64,000 nucleotides of DNA, taken from positions 1 through 64,000 of the forward strand of contig SSNU01000265.1 in the NCBI GenBank assembly GCA_012064415.1. The letters run 5' to 3'. This document shows positions 35,201 to 46,700 of this stretch, piece by piece. Positions within the stretch are counted from its first letter, which is position 1. Each line of letters starts with the position of its first letter. The position numbers and the translations under genes were made by a program. A model generated the notes under the pieces. It searched no databases, had not been told where the DNA came from, and saw only the letters and a program-made list of their open reading frames with translations. The DNA is from Gyrodactylus bullatarudis. Taxonomy: Eukaryota > Platyhelminthes > Monogenea > Gyrodactylidea > Gyrodactylidae.

Positions 35201-38200
35201 ATAGGTAATACATCCCTAAGGTTCGTCTTATTTGGTGATGGATCACTAATCCATTGGATTAGCCCATGTCGCTAAATTTTACAGCATACGAATGGATCTC
35301 ACCGTTACTAGTACGAAAGAAACTCTTAAAGAATTTTGAAATACTCTAATAATGAATACTAATAAGTATACATATTTGGTAGACGCTTTTAATAAAGATG
35401 AATATGCTACCAGTTTATTCAGGGTACCAAATCTGTAAAGACCATTTTGTTCATAACTCTTAGTTATTACATCTATTATAGATTTGAAATCACCCCTTCC
35501 TCTATCATGGTCAAGAATTTGAATTTTGCAGTTTTCTTCTATCTTGAAAGCAGGAATATCTTAAATATTTTCCCTCAGACACACAATTCACTGACCTTCC
35601 CAGTGTGTTTGGGTAATAAGACTCACTAAAGTCACACTGATTACCATCATACACTAGTGAATTACCAAGACTCACTGATTTCCCTGACTCACGGTAACAT
35701 ATAATTAGATTATTTCTAAATGCTCTGAGAGTTTCTTTCGTACTAGTAAATGAATAAATTAATAAATTGAAACATTCAGTGACATGAGCTAATCCATTTC
35801 AAAACGAACATGTAGAATATATTATTTAAGCATCTAGAAAAAAATACACTATACCTTTTTCAGGTCTAGTTCGTAGAATGAAGAAGTCAATTTTATATTT
35901 TTTCATTTTGTATTTGTAAAACTCAATTGTCTATTTAGTATGTAATTAAGGCTGGAAAAAAAACAAAATTGAATNNNNNNNNNNNNNNNNNNNNNNNNNN
36001 NNNNNNNNNNNNNNNNNNNNNNNNNNNNNNNNNNNNNNNNNNNNNNNNNNNNNNNNNNNNNNNNNNNNNNNNNNNNNNNNNNNNNNNNNNNNNNNNNNNN
36101 NNNNNNNNNNNNNNNNNNNNNNNNNNNNNNNNNNNNNNNNNNNNNNNNNNNNNNNNNNNNNNNNNNNNNNNNNNNNNNNNNNNNNNNNNNNNNNNNNNNN
36201 NNNNNNNNNNNNNNNNNNNNNNNNNNNNNNNNNNNNNNNNNNNNNNNNNNNNNNNNNNNNNNNNNNNNNNNNNNNNNNNNNNNNNNNNNNNNNNNNNNNN
36301 NNNNNNNNNNNNNNNNNNNNNNNNNNNNNNNNNNNNNNNNNNNNNNNNNNNNNNNNNNNNNNNNNNNNNNNNNNNNNNNNNNNNNNNNNNNNNNNNNNNN
36401 NNNNNNNNNNNNNNNNNNNNNNNNNNNNNNNNNNNNNNNNNNNNNNNNNNNNNNNNNNNNNNNNNNNNNNNNNNNNNNNNNNNNNNNNNNNNNNNNNNNN
36501 NNNNNNNNNNNNNNNNNNNNNNNNNNNNNNNNNNNNNNNNNNNNNNNNNNNNNNNNNNNNNNNNNNNNNNNNNNNNNNNNNNNNNNNNNNNNNNNNNNNN
36601 NNNNNNNNNNNNNNNNNNNNNNNNNNNNNNNNNNNNNNNNNNNNNNNNNNNNNNNNNNNNNNNNNNNNNNNNNNNNNNNNNNNNNNNNNNNNNNNNNNNN
36701 NNNNNNNNNNNNNNNNNNNNNNNNNNNNNNNNNNNNNNNNNNNNNNNNNNNNNNNNNNNNNNNNNNNNNNNNNNNNNNNNNNNNNNNNNNNNNNNNNNNN
36801 NNNNNNNNNNNNNNNNNNNNNNNNNNNNNNNNNNNNNNNNNNNNNNNNNNNNNNNNNNNNNNNNNNNNNNNNNNNNNNNNNNNNNNNNNNNNNNNNNNNN
36901 NNNNNNNNNNNNNNNNNNNNNNNNNNNNNNNNNNNNNNNNNNNNNNNNNNNNNNNNNNNNNNNNNTAATTCAATTTTGTTTTTTTTCCAGCCTTAATTAC
37001 ATACTAAATAGACAATTGAGTTTTACAAATACAAAATGAAAAAATATAAAATTGACTTCTTCATTCTACGAACTAGACCTGAAAAAGGTATAGTTGTAGA
37101 TAATCTTTGTAAGAACTTATACTACAGGTGCTGCACTATTCATATTTTATACTGCTTGTAAGTAAACTATAAAAATATTTTATTCAGTTGGTTTGGGCAG
37201 ATTCTCACGTCTCAACGTGTGATCAGTGATCAGACATTTAATTATGGAATGAATGAAGATATTGTTGGACCAATCAAAAGCTCTCAGACCAGGGCTTATT
37301 ACGAGAGATCGAATCGCTTTGTAAACAATAATCAAGAAAAATAAGATTTGCTCTCATGTTAACATTTATCTGATAAGGACTTACCGAAGAAAAAGAAGTA
37401 AAAAAATTGCAACTAGTGAGGAAATATTAAAATTTATTAAAACTTAGGTCAATATTAGAATTCTCAGCCATTCACTGATTCGGAAAGTGAGGAAATATAT
37501 TTGATGGTCAAGATTGTTAATTTCAAAATTCTAGCAACATATCAAAAATAGCATTTTGACTGCCCTAATTTTTAGACTTGGACGAAATTTTCCGCCCATC
37601 GATATGAATTAATCTTCAAGCATTTTAATAATATTCCACCAAATTTCGCTCTAAAATACCATCTTATGCTTCTGGAACAAGATAAACAAAATTGTAAGAA
37701 TTTTCAAATTAAAACGTATTTTGACCGATCCGAATTCATGAAAAATAACAGAATTGGAAAAACAACTTTGATAGGATATAAATCCTTTTTGCAACTTTCA
37801 AGGAGAAAATAATTTGAATTCAAACTAAAAAACGTTTTTATTACAAAAGCATAAAAAGAAATTTTTAAGCAAAAATAATATTAAGATATTTGAAGATAAA
37901 CTTATTCATATCGATGAGCTTTTAAGTCTTCTGAATTATTACTATACTAACTCAATCTAGATATCTAATCAGTGTAACCCGAAGGATAAACGAAGGATCA
38001 AACGTGAGCCATAAAACAAATTCTTTGGAAACTTGAAGAGTTAAGAAAAATGAAATAAAAATTACTCATTAAAATAACAGAGTATTGAGATGAAACGTAG
38101 ATGGGACTGAACTCCACTCCATCTTTCCAAATATTCCACGTGTATCCGCCAACAGTGAGGATGATATTCGGGTAGAAGGGACAACGTTGACAAAACACAA

Positions 38201-41200
38201 TCGGACCCATGTGAGATCCATAACTCATTTTGGATGAGGACCTGAGGACATCTTCCTTGGAGACATCTTGGACCATGCTTATTTCAATTAAATTTCCAAT
38301 CATTGTCCCAACTAAGGCCTTGTTCAAGTTCTTCCTCTTGAGCTCACTGAAATCGGCTATTTCCGGGGAGAAATTCTAGAATAAAAAGGTTGTATTTTAA
38401 CTTAATTTTCAAGCTATAGTCTTCCTTTAATCATTTAATATTAGAATTTCTTGAAAGGAGTCTGATAATATGAATCTATCTTTGCATACTTAATTCATAA
38501 TTATGATTATAACCAGAGATAATCATGAAATCAGAAACGCAATTAATAATATTTTAAAAATGTAAATATGTTTATAAGTAGCAAGAACATCGCATAAATA
38601 ATAAATAAAATGCTATTTATAATTCTTTATAGGGTTGAAAATATCAATGTATTAGAGAGATAAAAAGTTCCTTAATTTAATTTCTTTGATCTTAATTTAA
38701 AAAATCTATTTAAAAAAAATAAATCTCATTTTTCCCAAAAACCAAAAGTTACGCTGATTTGATCAAAAAAAGATGTGTAAAAAGTGGATTTTTAATTTGA
38801 CAACTCATTCAACTCGAATTTCGAAAAGTCTTACAAGCCATTAGGAAACGTGAATTATAGTAGAAAAATTCGTTAAAAAATTGCGATTTTTATGCCGGAA
38901 CAGAGCATAAACAACGTCACTACATCAACAGCGTGAGGATCGATGGTTCTGCAATGAGATATTTTCTGAGGTGATGTAAATTAACACAAAGGTCATAGTA
39001 CCGGTCAGAAGCACCATGCAACAAACCGTATCAAATTCACAGCGGAAGTAGCCTGAAGCTACAACCTGACTGTTACACGACCAAATATATACTTGTGAAG
39101 ATATCTTACACCCTCAGCAAGAGCCAACTCTTCATTTTCTACCTCCAAATAATTTCTCACATCAACAACTTGCATCAGTACAAGTGTCAATGATCAATGA
39201 TCATGATTAATATTGACAGTTTTATTAAGCTCCAATAACACGAGTGGAGGTGGGATCAAGATGTTGTTTTCTAGCTATAGGATCTGGTATTTGAAATAAA
39301 ATTTGGCGGTCTATGAGCTGAGATAATGAGGATTTTCGAAAAACACCTCTTAAACTTTTGCTATAGAAGATTAAAAACACTAGAATAATAAATTCTATGA
39401 CAGGAATTAAAAACTTTGAACGTAATGGTGGCATTTTTATTTTTCCCCAATAGTTTTTGGACTATATTGTTCTAAAATTCTCATTTTTTCAATTCTTGTC
39501 AATATCTCCCAAACTAAACCCAATTTTCAAATTCTAAGACCAGATTCGGAATCAACGGGAAAATTTTGGATCAATAACATTATATGGATATTACCCAATT
39601 GCTTTTTTGGAAGTATTTTTTTGACACACAGTGCTATCAAAACGAGCTGTATGGTTAGATAATCGATGTGTCACATTAATATCAAACAGTTTTGAAGTCC
39701 AACCCTTGGGAACTGTTCAGAGATATGACAAAAATGTTAATTGATGAAAAATGGATTTATCCTCAAAATCAGAGAGGAAAAAGGTCTTGGAAACGAGTTG
39801 GTGAGACGGAAACTTAACCATCCCCTAACAGGTTCGCAAAGAACGTGATGCTCAGTAAAGCATGACTAACAGTCTTTTGGCCAAGAGATAAGGAATTATC
39901 CATTACAAACTGATAGATTATGATCAGACAGTTACCACTCAAGTATATCTAGACTCATTAAAGCGGATGGTGGCCAAATTGAAGGGAAATTTTTCAAGAT
40001 TCGGCAGGTTATCATTTCAACAGGATTATGCTCGACCACATCTTGGAAGGGATGTCAAAACTTTTTTTCAAAATGAGAATATCGATATAACTAAGTATTC
40101 ATCATATTTTCCTGACTTGGCCCCATGAGATTATCATCTTTTCAGGTCAATGCAGGACTTTTTGAAAGAGAGTCGAAAATAGGCTTATCAGCTTGGTTGG
40201 TTTTAAAAAGTCAAGATTTTTTATGTTTATTGGACTTCCTATTCGCTTGCAGAAATATATTAATTCAAATGGAGAATATTTTGAATAGAAATTTATCTTC
40301 ATCTTGATTTTCAAATACATTTTTCATCACAAAAATCATTTCTTTTGACGCACCCTATCACATGAAGATGTTTCGCTGGATTTTAAATGCGTCGCTATTT
40401 AATGGTTGGATTCCAAGAGAAAAACGGATTTGATGGAGTTTTCAATGATTTTGGGTAAAAATTGTTTGGCACAGACAAGAACTAACAAAATTGAACAATC
40501 AAATGACGAGAACACTATCACAGAGTACGAAGTTTATAAAGTTACGAGAAATAAAGGGAGAAAATGCGCGATCTGCAAGGCTTTCACCACTGTTAAGAGT
40601 ATAAAATGGAAAGTTTTTTTTTGTCTTTTAGAAAATAGAAATTGTTTTTCTAAGCAAACTAGTGGTTAGAAAAACAACAATTCTTCTATCTAAGAATTTT
40701 AAAAGAAAAATTTTAGTACCCTGTAAAATTTTCAGATTTTGTACACTGCCTATGGGAGGCCAACCAATCACTGAAATATTGTAATATTGTTTGACAAACA
40801 ATTTTTGTAAAGACGAATGGCTGTGTCTGAAATAAAGCAGAATAAATAACAACTTCATGCACCGCATTTCACTTAAAAATGATAGCTAGAGTCAAAGATG
40901 ATGACATAATTTAAAAGATTTCTTCATCTTAATTCATTCGAGCATAACTTTAACCCTTAAAGTCCCAGCGAATTTTTTTCATGACTCGGATTCAATCTTT
41001 TGTCTATCTAATGGTTTGTGAATTACGAATCTACAGTTGTTTTAATCTGAATATTTTTGGTTCAGAAGTTATCGATCCAAAAACAGGCTATTTTTGTTGC
41101 TTTAGCAGATAGAATTCAGGCGATTGCATATTTGAATTCTACAGGGATGATTACTCGATAAAAGTTCTCTTACTTTCTACCTATTACACGGGGATTTCAA

Positions 41201-42732
41201 GTAGGATTTCAAAAAAACGTTTTAAACAAAAATTAATTTTTTGAAGAAAATCAACTCTCTTTGAATGATATATAGTATAGGAAGATTTTGAAGAATGATT
41301 GAGCCAAATTCTTTGCGTATTCCAGGAGATTAATAAATTTCCTATCAAATGGGGGGGGGGGGTAAACGAAGTATTTTCTGAGGTTTAAATAAATAATAAT
41401 GAGTTGCTAAAATGATATGTGATAGAAATAACCCAGTGGGACTTAAAGGGTTAAATATAGTACGCTTACAAAAGAAGGAATAGGAAAGAATATTATTTGA
41501 GTCTCACTCACATCAAAAGCCATCTTAGTCAATGGAACATGAAAGTTGAAATCATTCAAGACCGAGTACATGTAAATAGGTCTCCATTTTTCATTATTGG
41601 GCATGACAGTCTTTGATTGTTTCATTTGATCAATTGACTCTTGATCCAGGTACTGAATCAGTCTTGAATCCCAAATCGACAACTTTCCGTCCATCGAGAG
41701 GGCCATTAGTTTCTCATGTTTTGAGCCTTGCGTCTGGAATGACATTCTATTTTCGTAGGGAGAAGTTTTTTCAACTGGCATGATCCAGTTGATGCATGTG
41801 ATAGAGGCGAAATGTTGATTCTTATAACTTGGATAGCAACAGGACAAAAGTATCGGAATCTCCTGAATGTTGGAAGTGGTCTTAAACTTTGTCTCGCCAA
41901 AACAAGATTTATTTCTCTCTTGTTTTCCTTCGAGATATTCTACGTAATAACTCGTGTCCCATAAAACGACAGCTCCATTATTCAAGCCACCAGCTATGAG
42001 ATTTGGAAAGGATGGATTTATGGAAAAGCAAACAATATCAAATCTACTCTCGAGTATTAGGACCGGTTTAGTTGGATTCTCAATACTCCAGAAGAGAATA
42101 TGAGAAACAGGCAATGGGAACTTTTTCATTCTCTCCAGGTACTCGGGATAGGAACAGTTTTGGGCGTAGGAAACTGCTATGATATCATTGTAGACTGGAT
42201 GAGGCTCACATTGAGTAATGTACTTTTCTCTACAAAAGGTTTGATTTGAAATCGACAAATGATCATGAATTGCTGTATCGTATTTCTGTAAAATTTCACT
42301 GACCACTTCGTTCCTGTTATTGTAATCATCATAGTAAAAGTTGTAGAGATTGTTCTCAATTAGCGCATTTCTCACAAGGTATTCAATACTTTTTAAATTA
42401 TTCAAATTAACTTTTTCGGCTTCTTCGTCAGATAGAGTTCTAAACTCATACTGGGTATTTCTATTGATGTAATGAACAATTTTAGTATTTGTAGAAGCAT
42501 CGAGACACTTTTCTTTTACACTAACATTTCTGTCAATATTCTTAAGTCTAAACTTTAATAGAGTATCTTTTTCCACTTTTATTATTCCACTATCAGAGTC
42601 GATATTGGCATCAATGCTGGTTAATTTAACTTTAGGATTGGTAAAGTTATCAATTCTACATGAAAATACCATTCTGTTATGCTTTTGAACACATGGTGTG
42701 GTGTATAGAGTACTTTTCCCATTTTCTGACAT
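32240..42732 (-). CDS. DNAI3: Axonemal dynein intermediate chain DNAI3 (WDR63) homologue, four exons
   Basis: WD-repeat intermediate chain of an inner-arm axonemal dynein, needed for ciliary and flagellar beating. Exons: 41512-42732, 38066-38375, 32646-32857 and 32240-32473, giving 1,977 nt (658 aa) with consistent phases (0, 1, 0). WD-type blocks are visible: VLILESRFDIVCFSINPSFP then LIAGGLNNGAVVLWD, MALSMDGKLSIWD, and IILTVGGYTWNIWKDGV, which closely follows the vertebrate DNAI3 segment. Exon 3 has SITRPGVFFILRNDGHVDIY, like the RPSVFYVGRADGTIEVWD of vertebrates. Exon 4 ends in a Lys/Glu-rich tail. It is shorter than human DNAI3 (~890 aa), mainly because the region before the WD repeats is short. 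The last codons VCF after a possible GTATGT donor leave the exact C-terminus open. It shares a 186-bp divergent promoter with the coiled-coil gene. Confidence 0.82.
32914..34289. mobile_element. Long-TIR Tc1/mariner-type element, non-autonomous
   Basis: Ends are perfect inverted repeats beginning TACAGTACGACCTGAGAC, and TA at each edge (32,914-32,915 and 34,288-34,289) is the likely target duplication. The inverted repeats are about 391 bp (32,914-33,304 and 33,899-34,289) with few mismatches. The ~590-bp core holds only a decayed transposase start on the minus strand near 33,500-33,600. Young ends around a dead core suggest it was moved by a transposase supplied elsewhere. Confidence 0.85.
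33440..33610 (-). pseudogene. Decayed transposase helix-turn-helix inside the long-TIR element
   Basis: On the minus strand, about 25 residues (VKQIAEKTGFNVNHVTKKIL) fit the first helix-turn-helix of Tc1/mariner transposases, followed directly by a stop. No catalytic domain remains in the element. Confidence 0.5.
35848..37094. repeat. 127-bp inverted repeat enclosing an assembly gap
   Basis: Sequence 35,848-35,974 is the exact reverse complement of 36,968-37,094; between them are 991 N (35,975-36,965). Either a long-TIR transposon of about 1.2 kb or longer could not be assembled, or the assembler mirrored one contig end. The gap length may be a placeholder. Confidence 0.85.
35975..36965. other. 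Assembly gap (991 N)
   Basis: Run of undetermined bases; nothing can be annotated here. Confidence 1.
37577..37985. repeat. Palindromic MITE, GACGAAATTTTCCGCCCATCGATATGA family, diverged copy
   Basis: Starts with GACTTGGACGAAATTTT and CCCATCGATATGA and ends with CATATCGATGAGCTTTTAAG, the reverse complement. Related copies are at 50,483-50,712 and, best preserved, 54,540-55,015. Confidence 0.65.
39730..40310 (+). pseudogene. Mariner transposase remnant
   Basis: Broken reading frames on the plus strand carry mariner landmarks in order: DEKWIYPQNQRGKRSWKRVG (first Asp region), FAKNVMLS, QQDYARPHLGRDV (second Asp; usual form HDNARPH) and YFPDLAP followed by DYHLFRSMQDFL (third catalytic region). 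Several stops and frame changes interrupt it. The D(34)D-like spacing and PDLAP fit the Mos1/mariner group rather than Tc1. It is a dead copy in DNAI3 intron 1. Confidence 0.85.
40950..41454. mobile_element. piggyBac-type MITE, about 497 bp
   Basis: TTAA lies at both edges (40,950-40,953 and 41,451-41,454). The ends are inverted repeats: CCCTTAAAGTCCCA at the left and TGGGACTTAAAGGG at the right. There is no transposase. It contains an internal poly-G run. Related ends appear near 7,270 and 24,910-25,045. Its right edge lies 58 bp before DNAI3 exon 1. Confidence 0.75.
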
Positions 42733-42918
42733 AATTTAATTTTTGATTTTGAAAAGTTTCCCCAAGAAACGGCTTAACGAAAAACTTGATACGAAATTAT
42801 TGTTTGTTTTTCCAGCGAAATTATAAATACCAAACATTTAATTTAAGTAACTTGAATTAAGTTATTTAACATTAAAATTTTGGAATAATATTCTTGTTAT
42901 TATTTTGACTGTAAAATC
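42733..42918. promoter_or_regulatory. Divergent promoter region, DNAI3 and coiled-coil gene
   Basis: Only 186 bp separate the two start codons, which point away from each other, so regulatory sequence must be shared or interleaved. No canonical TATA box is evident in this AT-rich stretch. Confidence 0.55.
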
Positions 42919-43716
42919 ATGGATGAGATTATGACAGCAGGTATTAGAGATACCCTTAAAAAGAACAATATGTTGGAAAACAAAATAATTGAGGTTTTTC
43001 AATTTATATTACAGATTTATGTAGCTTGATCAAGAAAATTGGACACTCAGGGAAAAAGTAAAGACTCTAACAAAAAAGTTATCTATAGAGATCAATAAGA
43101 CCTGTGAAAATTGTTCCAAATTGTCAGTAGTGGAGAAGAAATTGTCAGCTGATAATTTCTTTCTGAACGAACAAGTGGAAATTTTGACAAAAAAACTGTT
43201 AGTTCATCTTTTAATCGTCACAGAGAAAAGATGCAAGAAGTTAACAATAAATTAGAAGTAGAGACTGCTGAAACACTCAGAAAATTGGCTAATACTGAAC
43301 TGTCGGTATCAAGTGAAATAGAATTACCCCGAGTTCAGAGGATGAATGATGAGCTGGTTCTAGAAAATGAAAAACTCTTACAAGAAATAAGTAAGCTGAG
43401 CAAGAAGATTAGTGGACTGAAATACAGGGAAGACGGAGAAAAGTTGGAGTACTCGAAAAAGTTTCAGATTTGCAAAAGAGTCAGCAGCGAAAGTGAGGAA
43501 TTCGTGCGCTGTTTAAATGAAAAATATCAAGAACTGTATTTTATATCCATAAGGACGATGAATGAATACAAGAGATATCGCGAAACAGTTCAATCAAAAG
43601 AACAAGAGAGTATTAGAATTATTGAAGAGTTGAAAAGTGAAAACGATGATTTGTCAGCTCAGATGAATTTTCTACTAGAACAATTATCAGATAAATACAA
43701 GAGGACAATACATTAG
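42919..43716 (+). CDS. Coiled-coil protein, 246 aa, with two ultrashort introns
   Basis: Exons 42919-42993, 43025-43197 and 43224-43716 (741 nt, in frame). The introns are only 31 bp (GTTTTTC...GTAG) and 26 bp (GTTAGTTC...CACAG); reading straight through hits a stop, and both splices restore one frame. The product is almost entirely alpha-helical coiled coil with heptad-like leucines (LTKKLSIEINKT, ENEKLLQEISKLSKKISGL, ELKSENDDLSAQMNFLLEQL). No other domain is recognised. It starts head-to-head with DNAI3 and ends 37 bp from the WDHD1 stop, tail-to-tail, with AATAAA at 43,724-43,729. A ciliary or centrosomal role would fit its partner promoter but is only a guess. Confidence 0.78.
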
Positions 43717-43723
43717 ATATTTT

Positions 43724-43729
43724 AATAAA
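43724..43729 (+). terminator. Polyadenylation signal of the coiled-coil gene
   Basis: AATAAA 8 bp after the stop codon, within the 37 bp separating this gene from the convergent WDHD1 stop. The 3' UTRs therefore overlap. Confidence 0.5.
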
Positions 43730-43753
43730 ATATTTATGATTTTCACATCTGAA

Positions 43754-46700
43754 TTAGTCATCAGTAGGACAAGCAAAGGCTCCCAATTTTTTCGAGGTAA
43801 AATCTGATACTTTACGATTCTTAGCAGTGGGCTCGGGTTCAATTTCCAGAGTTGGTTGGAGTCGTTTCTTGGCAGAAGGTTTAGTGGGATTAACATTTTC
43901 TTTTGCTTTGGCCTAGAATTTAGAAAAACGGTTAAAAAGATGATATGAGAAAAAGAGAATTTATTCAAATTTGGTACCTTTGGTTTTTTAGGCTTTGCCG
44001 CTGGAGGGATGATGTTAGCTTGAGGTTTGGGCTTATCACTCGGCTTCCAATCATCAAAGACTCCATTAGCACTTTTACTTGAGGTTGCCGGTGTTTTGGG
44101 GGTGTTAGTAGAATTTTTGAATGGATTTTTCCTAATAATACTGTCATTTATTGGTGTCAGGGCAATAGTTTCCGAAGCATCAGTAGCAATTCTCTCCAAC
44201 GAATGATCCATAAACGAAGACTGGTTCTTTTTCCTACGAAAATTTGAATGAATTGTCGAATTCAATTTCTTAAATTCTCCTAAGATGAGATAAGTTGAAA
44301 TACTTACTGAGGAGATTTTTCACTAGTTACATTATTCTCTTCGGATTCACTGACATCTTGACCGGAATTCTCGCCTGATTCCTCATCGGAACTAGAAGAT
44401 GATCCTGAATTTTCTGATTCAGATTCACTAGAACTAGAATATTTATAATAGCACTAGTTAGAGACCATAATTATGTGAAATTAAAATTAACAATTCATTG
44501 AATGAGGTTCGAATCTATGCTGAGGTATTAATTTTTAATTGATCTTAAAAGTAAAGACTTGAAAAAGTTTAATAAAAAACATGATAAGGGTGTACTGTAT
44601 AAAAACACCCTGAAAAAATCCGGTCAATTTGGGGGAAATTTCCGATTTTAGTTTTCGAAAACGGCGATTACGGAGGATAAATAATCGATTGAAAGCAACA
44701 AATAGAAAACTGTTCGGAAGAAAAAATATATTTGTCTTAGTCTACTTCATGTAGGAATATTAATGAGAAATTTTTCAACTGATTCATTTCAACTCACGAA
44801 GAATCATTTCCAAGTTTACGCTTAAATGATGAAGAGTCCATTTCTTCCTTTTGAAGGGCTATAGCTCCTAGTTTCTCGGCCAACTGGTTCTTTCTAACTT
44901 TGGTAGCATAGCGAATTGCTAGTTTGACATCTTCAGAAGTCTCCATGATGCTGGCGACCTGTAGGGCAGCCCAATCATCGTCCATTTTGGTTGATAACTA
45001 AGATTTGTTTAATTATAATTAATAATAATTATTATTATTATATTTAAATTGAAAAGAATATGCTTACTGCAAATAATTTGAGAGTTGCCTTTCTTTGTTT
45101 CGCCTTCCAGTCGATTTTGAATGTGTCCAAATTGACTTCTGGGACGTCCTCTTTTAACTCGAGAAAGGGTAAATTCATGGCCATATTGCTGCGAATGACT
45201 TCTTCCTGTTAAAAGGGTTGGATTGAATTGAAGTAAAATATGGGCGTTAGAAATAACTGAGTTAATAATAACAAAGCTGAGAAAGTTCTCTTTTCCATTA
45301 TGTGAAGAGAGTAGAGACAGATAAATTGCAAAATGAAAGGATACTGGAATATCATTTGGTCGATGAAATATTGTGTCGGATAGGAATGAATAAAAAAATA
45401 ATTTTGGGCTTTATCTATATAACTCACTGTGTAACTAGCAAGTTATATCAAATATAAATGGAGCTATGCATAATATGACTTAAAAATATTCTAAAAGTAC
45501 TCAGATTTTTTAGGCTATGATTAAGTTACTTCAACATCAGTTTGGTCATCTTTGCAAAGGCCCACAAGGGGTATTTTAATGGGCATATTGTTGACAATGG
45601 GCTTCGGGTAGACGCGAGGCCATTGTGATGATTTGCAATAAATGGCCTGAATTTGGACACCTTCCAAAGCATCTTTGGTGTATTTTTCAAGGCAATTATC
45701 ATTGGTATCTTGGTCCATGATTTCATCGATATTCTCGTCTCGGTTCACTGTGGGCACAATAGAGTTGGGACTCTCCACTATTGAAACGATGAAGTAGCAA
45801 TCGTGTGATTTCTTTTTACTCTTCAATAAGTCTCTTGTATTTCCCACGACAGTCCAATGAAAGTCGAATCCTAATGGGAAATGAGCCGATTAGAATGAGA
45901 TTAGTCTAGCCATCTTTCCAGGGCCATATCAAAGTGATGCTAAAAAACTTGCCTTTTTGATATGTGAAGCGTCGGATGACACCATGACTATCGTTAGAGT
46001 AGAGATTGCCAACATCACTAAATCCAAACCATTTAAGGCGTACAATCTTCCTAGAACGAGATTCACTCTCAAACGTATCTTCCTGGTAGACGCATGGTGA
46101 TGGGGAGATGGGGAAGCATTGCCAGCCTTGATTCCAAAACGACTCCTTCTTTCCCAGGTAGAAGAGACGCCAGAGTAATTTCGGAACAGTATAATCAGCA
46201 ACGACAACAGCAAGTATTGGACACGTCGGATGACTAGCCATAGTGACGATTTGGGCGCCGGGAAGTGAGATTGGCGGGAGGAATAGTGTGGAGACTTGGT
46301 ACAACTTTAACTTGAATGAGTTTTGTCCAAGACTCCTATTGGCTGGGATGATGAAACAACGTAGGTTGTTCTTGGATGTCGCAACCATCAGATAGCCAAA
46401 TACTCCGTCAATATGAGGCTGGGCATTAACGAGACAAACATTTTGGCACAATTCACCTAGGGGTAAAGTTGTGAAACAATCGGAATTGGAACTTTCTCCA
46501 TTCATCAAGGGACGGACCATGATCTCGGCTGCTTCAGCATCACAATCTTCCGATTTTTCAAAACCCTTTTATTTAGAGGAGAATTAGTCGAAATTAATAC
46601 TTGATACTAATAGGGCAAAACTTACAGTTGATGCAAGAACCAGGGCATTGTCAGTTAGATCTGCCATTGTGTATAACTCTGATTTTGGTCCGGATATAGT

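Larger units (their letters stand above)
32858..38065. other. DNAI3 intron 2 (5,208 bp)
   Basis: Contains a G-homopolymer near 32,870, the long-TIR mariner-type element (32,914-34,289), a copy of the repeat shared with ~5,880-6,120 (34,330-34,530), a dispersed repeat at ~35,212-35,330 (compare 55,810-55,930 and 59,400-59,490), the assembly gap in a palindrome, and diverged MITE copies at 37,150-37,567 and 37,577-37,985. No gene is supported. Confidence 0.6.
38376..41511. other. DNAI3 intron 1 (3,136 bp)
   Basis: Holds a dead mariner transposase (39,730-40,310) and a piggyBac-type MITE (40,950-41,454) with a G-homopolymer at ~41,350. The remaining AT-rich sequence shows no gene. A small open frame at 40,406-40,669 has a CxxC pair (KCAIC) but no family I can name. 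Confidence 0.55.

Noticed and set aside
35903..37039. Two long open frames, one per strand, of 356 codons
   Set aside because: They consist almost wholly of the undetermined bases of the assembly gap, and their real ends are the same inverted repeat.
40406..40669. 87-codon frame with a KCAIC motif
   Set aside because: A single Cys pair is not enough for a zinc-finger or piggyBac C-terminus call; left as unassigned intron sequence.
41348..41362. Poly-G run, also at ~32,871
   Set aside because: Homopolymers inside repeats with no associated structure; likely slippage and possible sequencing uncertainty.
45929..46213. Open frame on the minus strand inside WDHD1 exon 5
   Set aside because: Shadow of the conserved WDHD1 frame.
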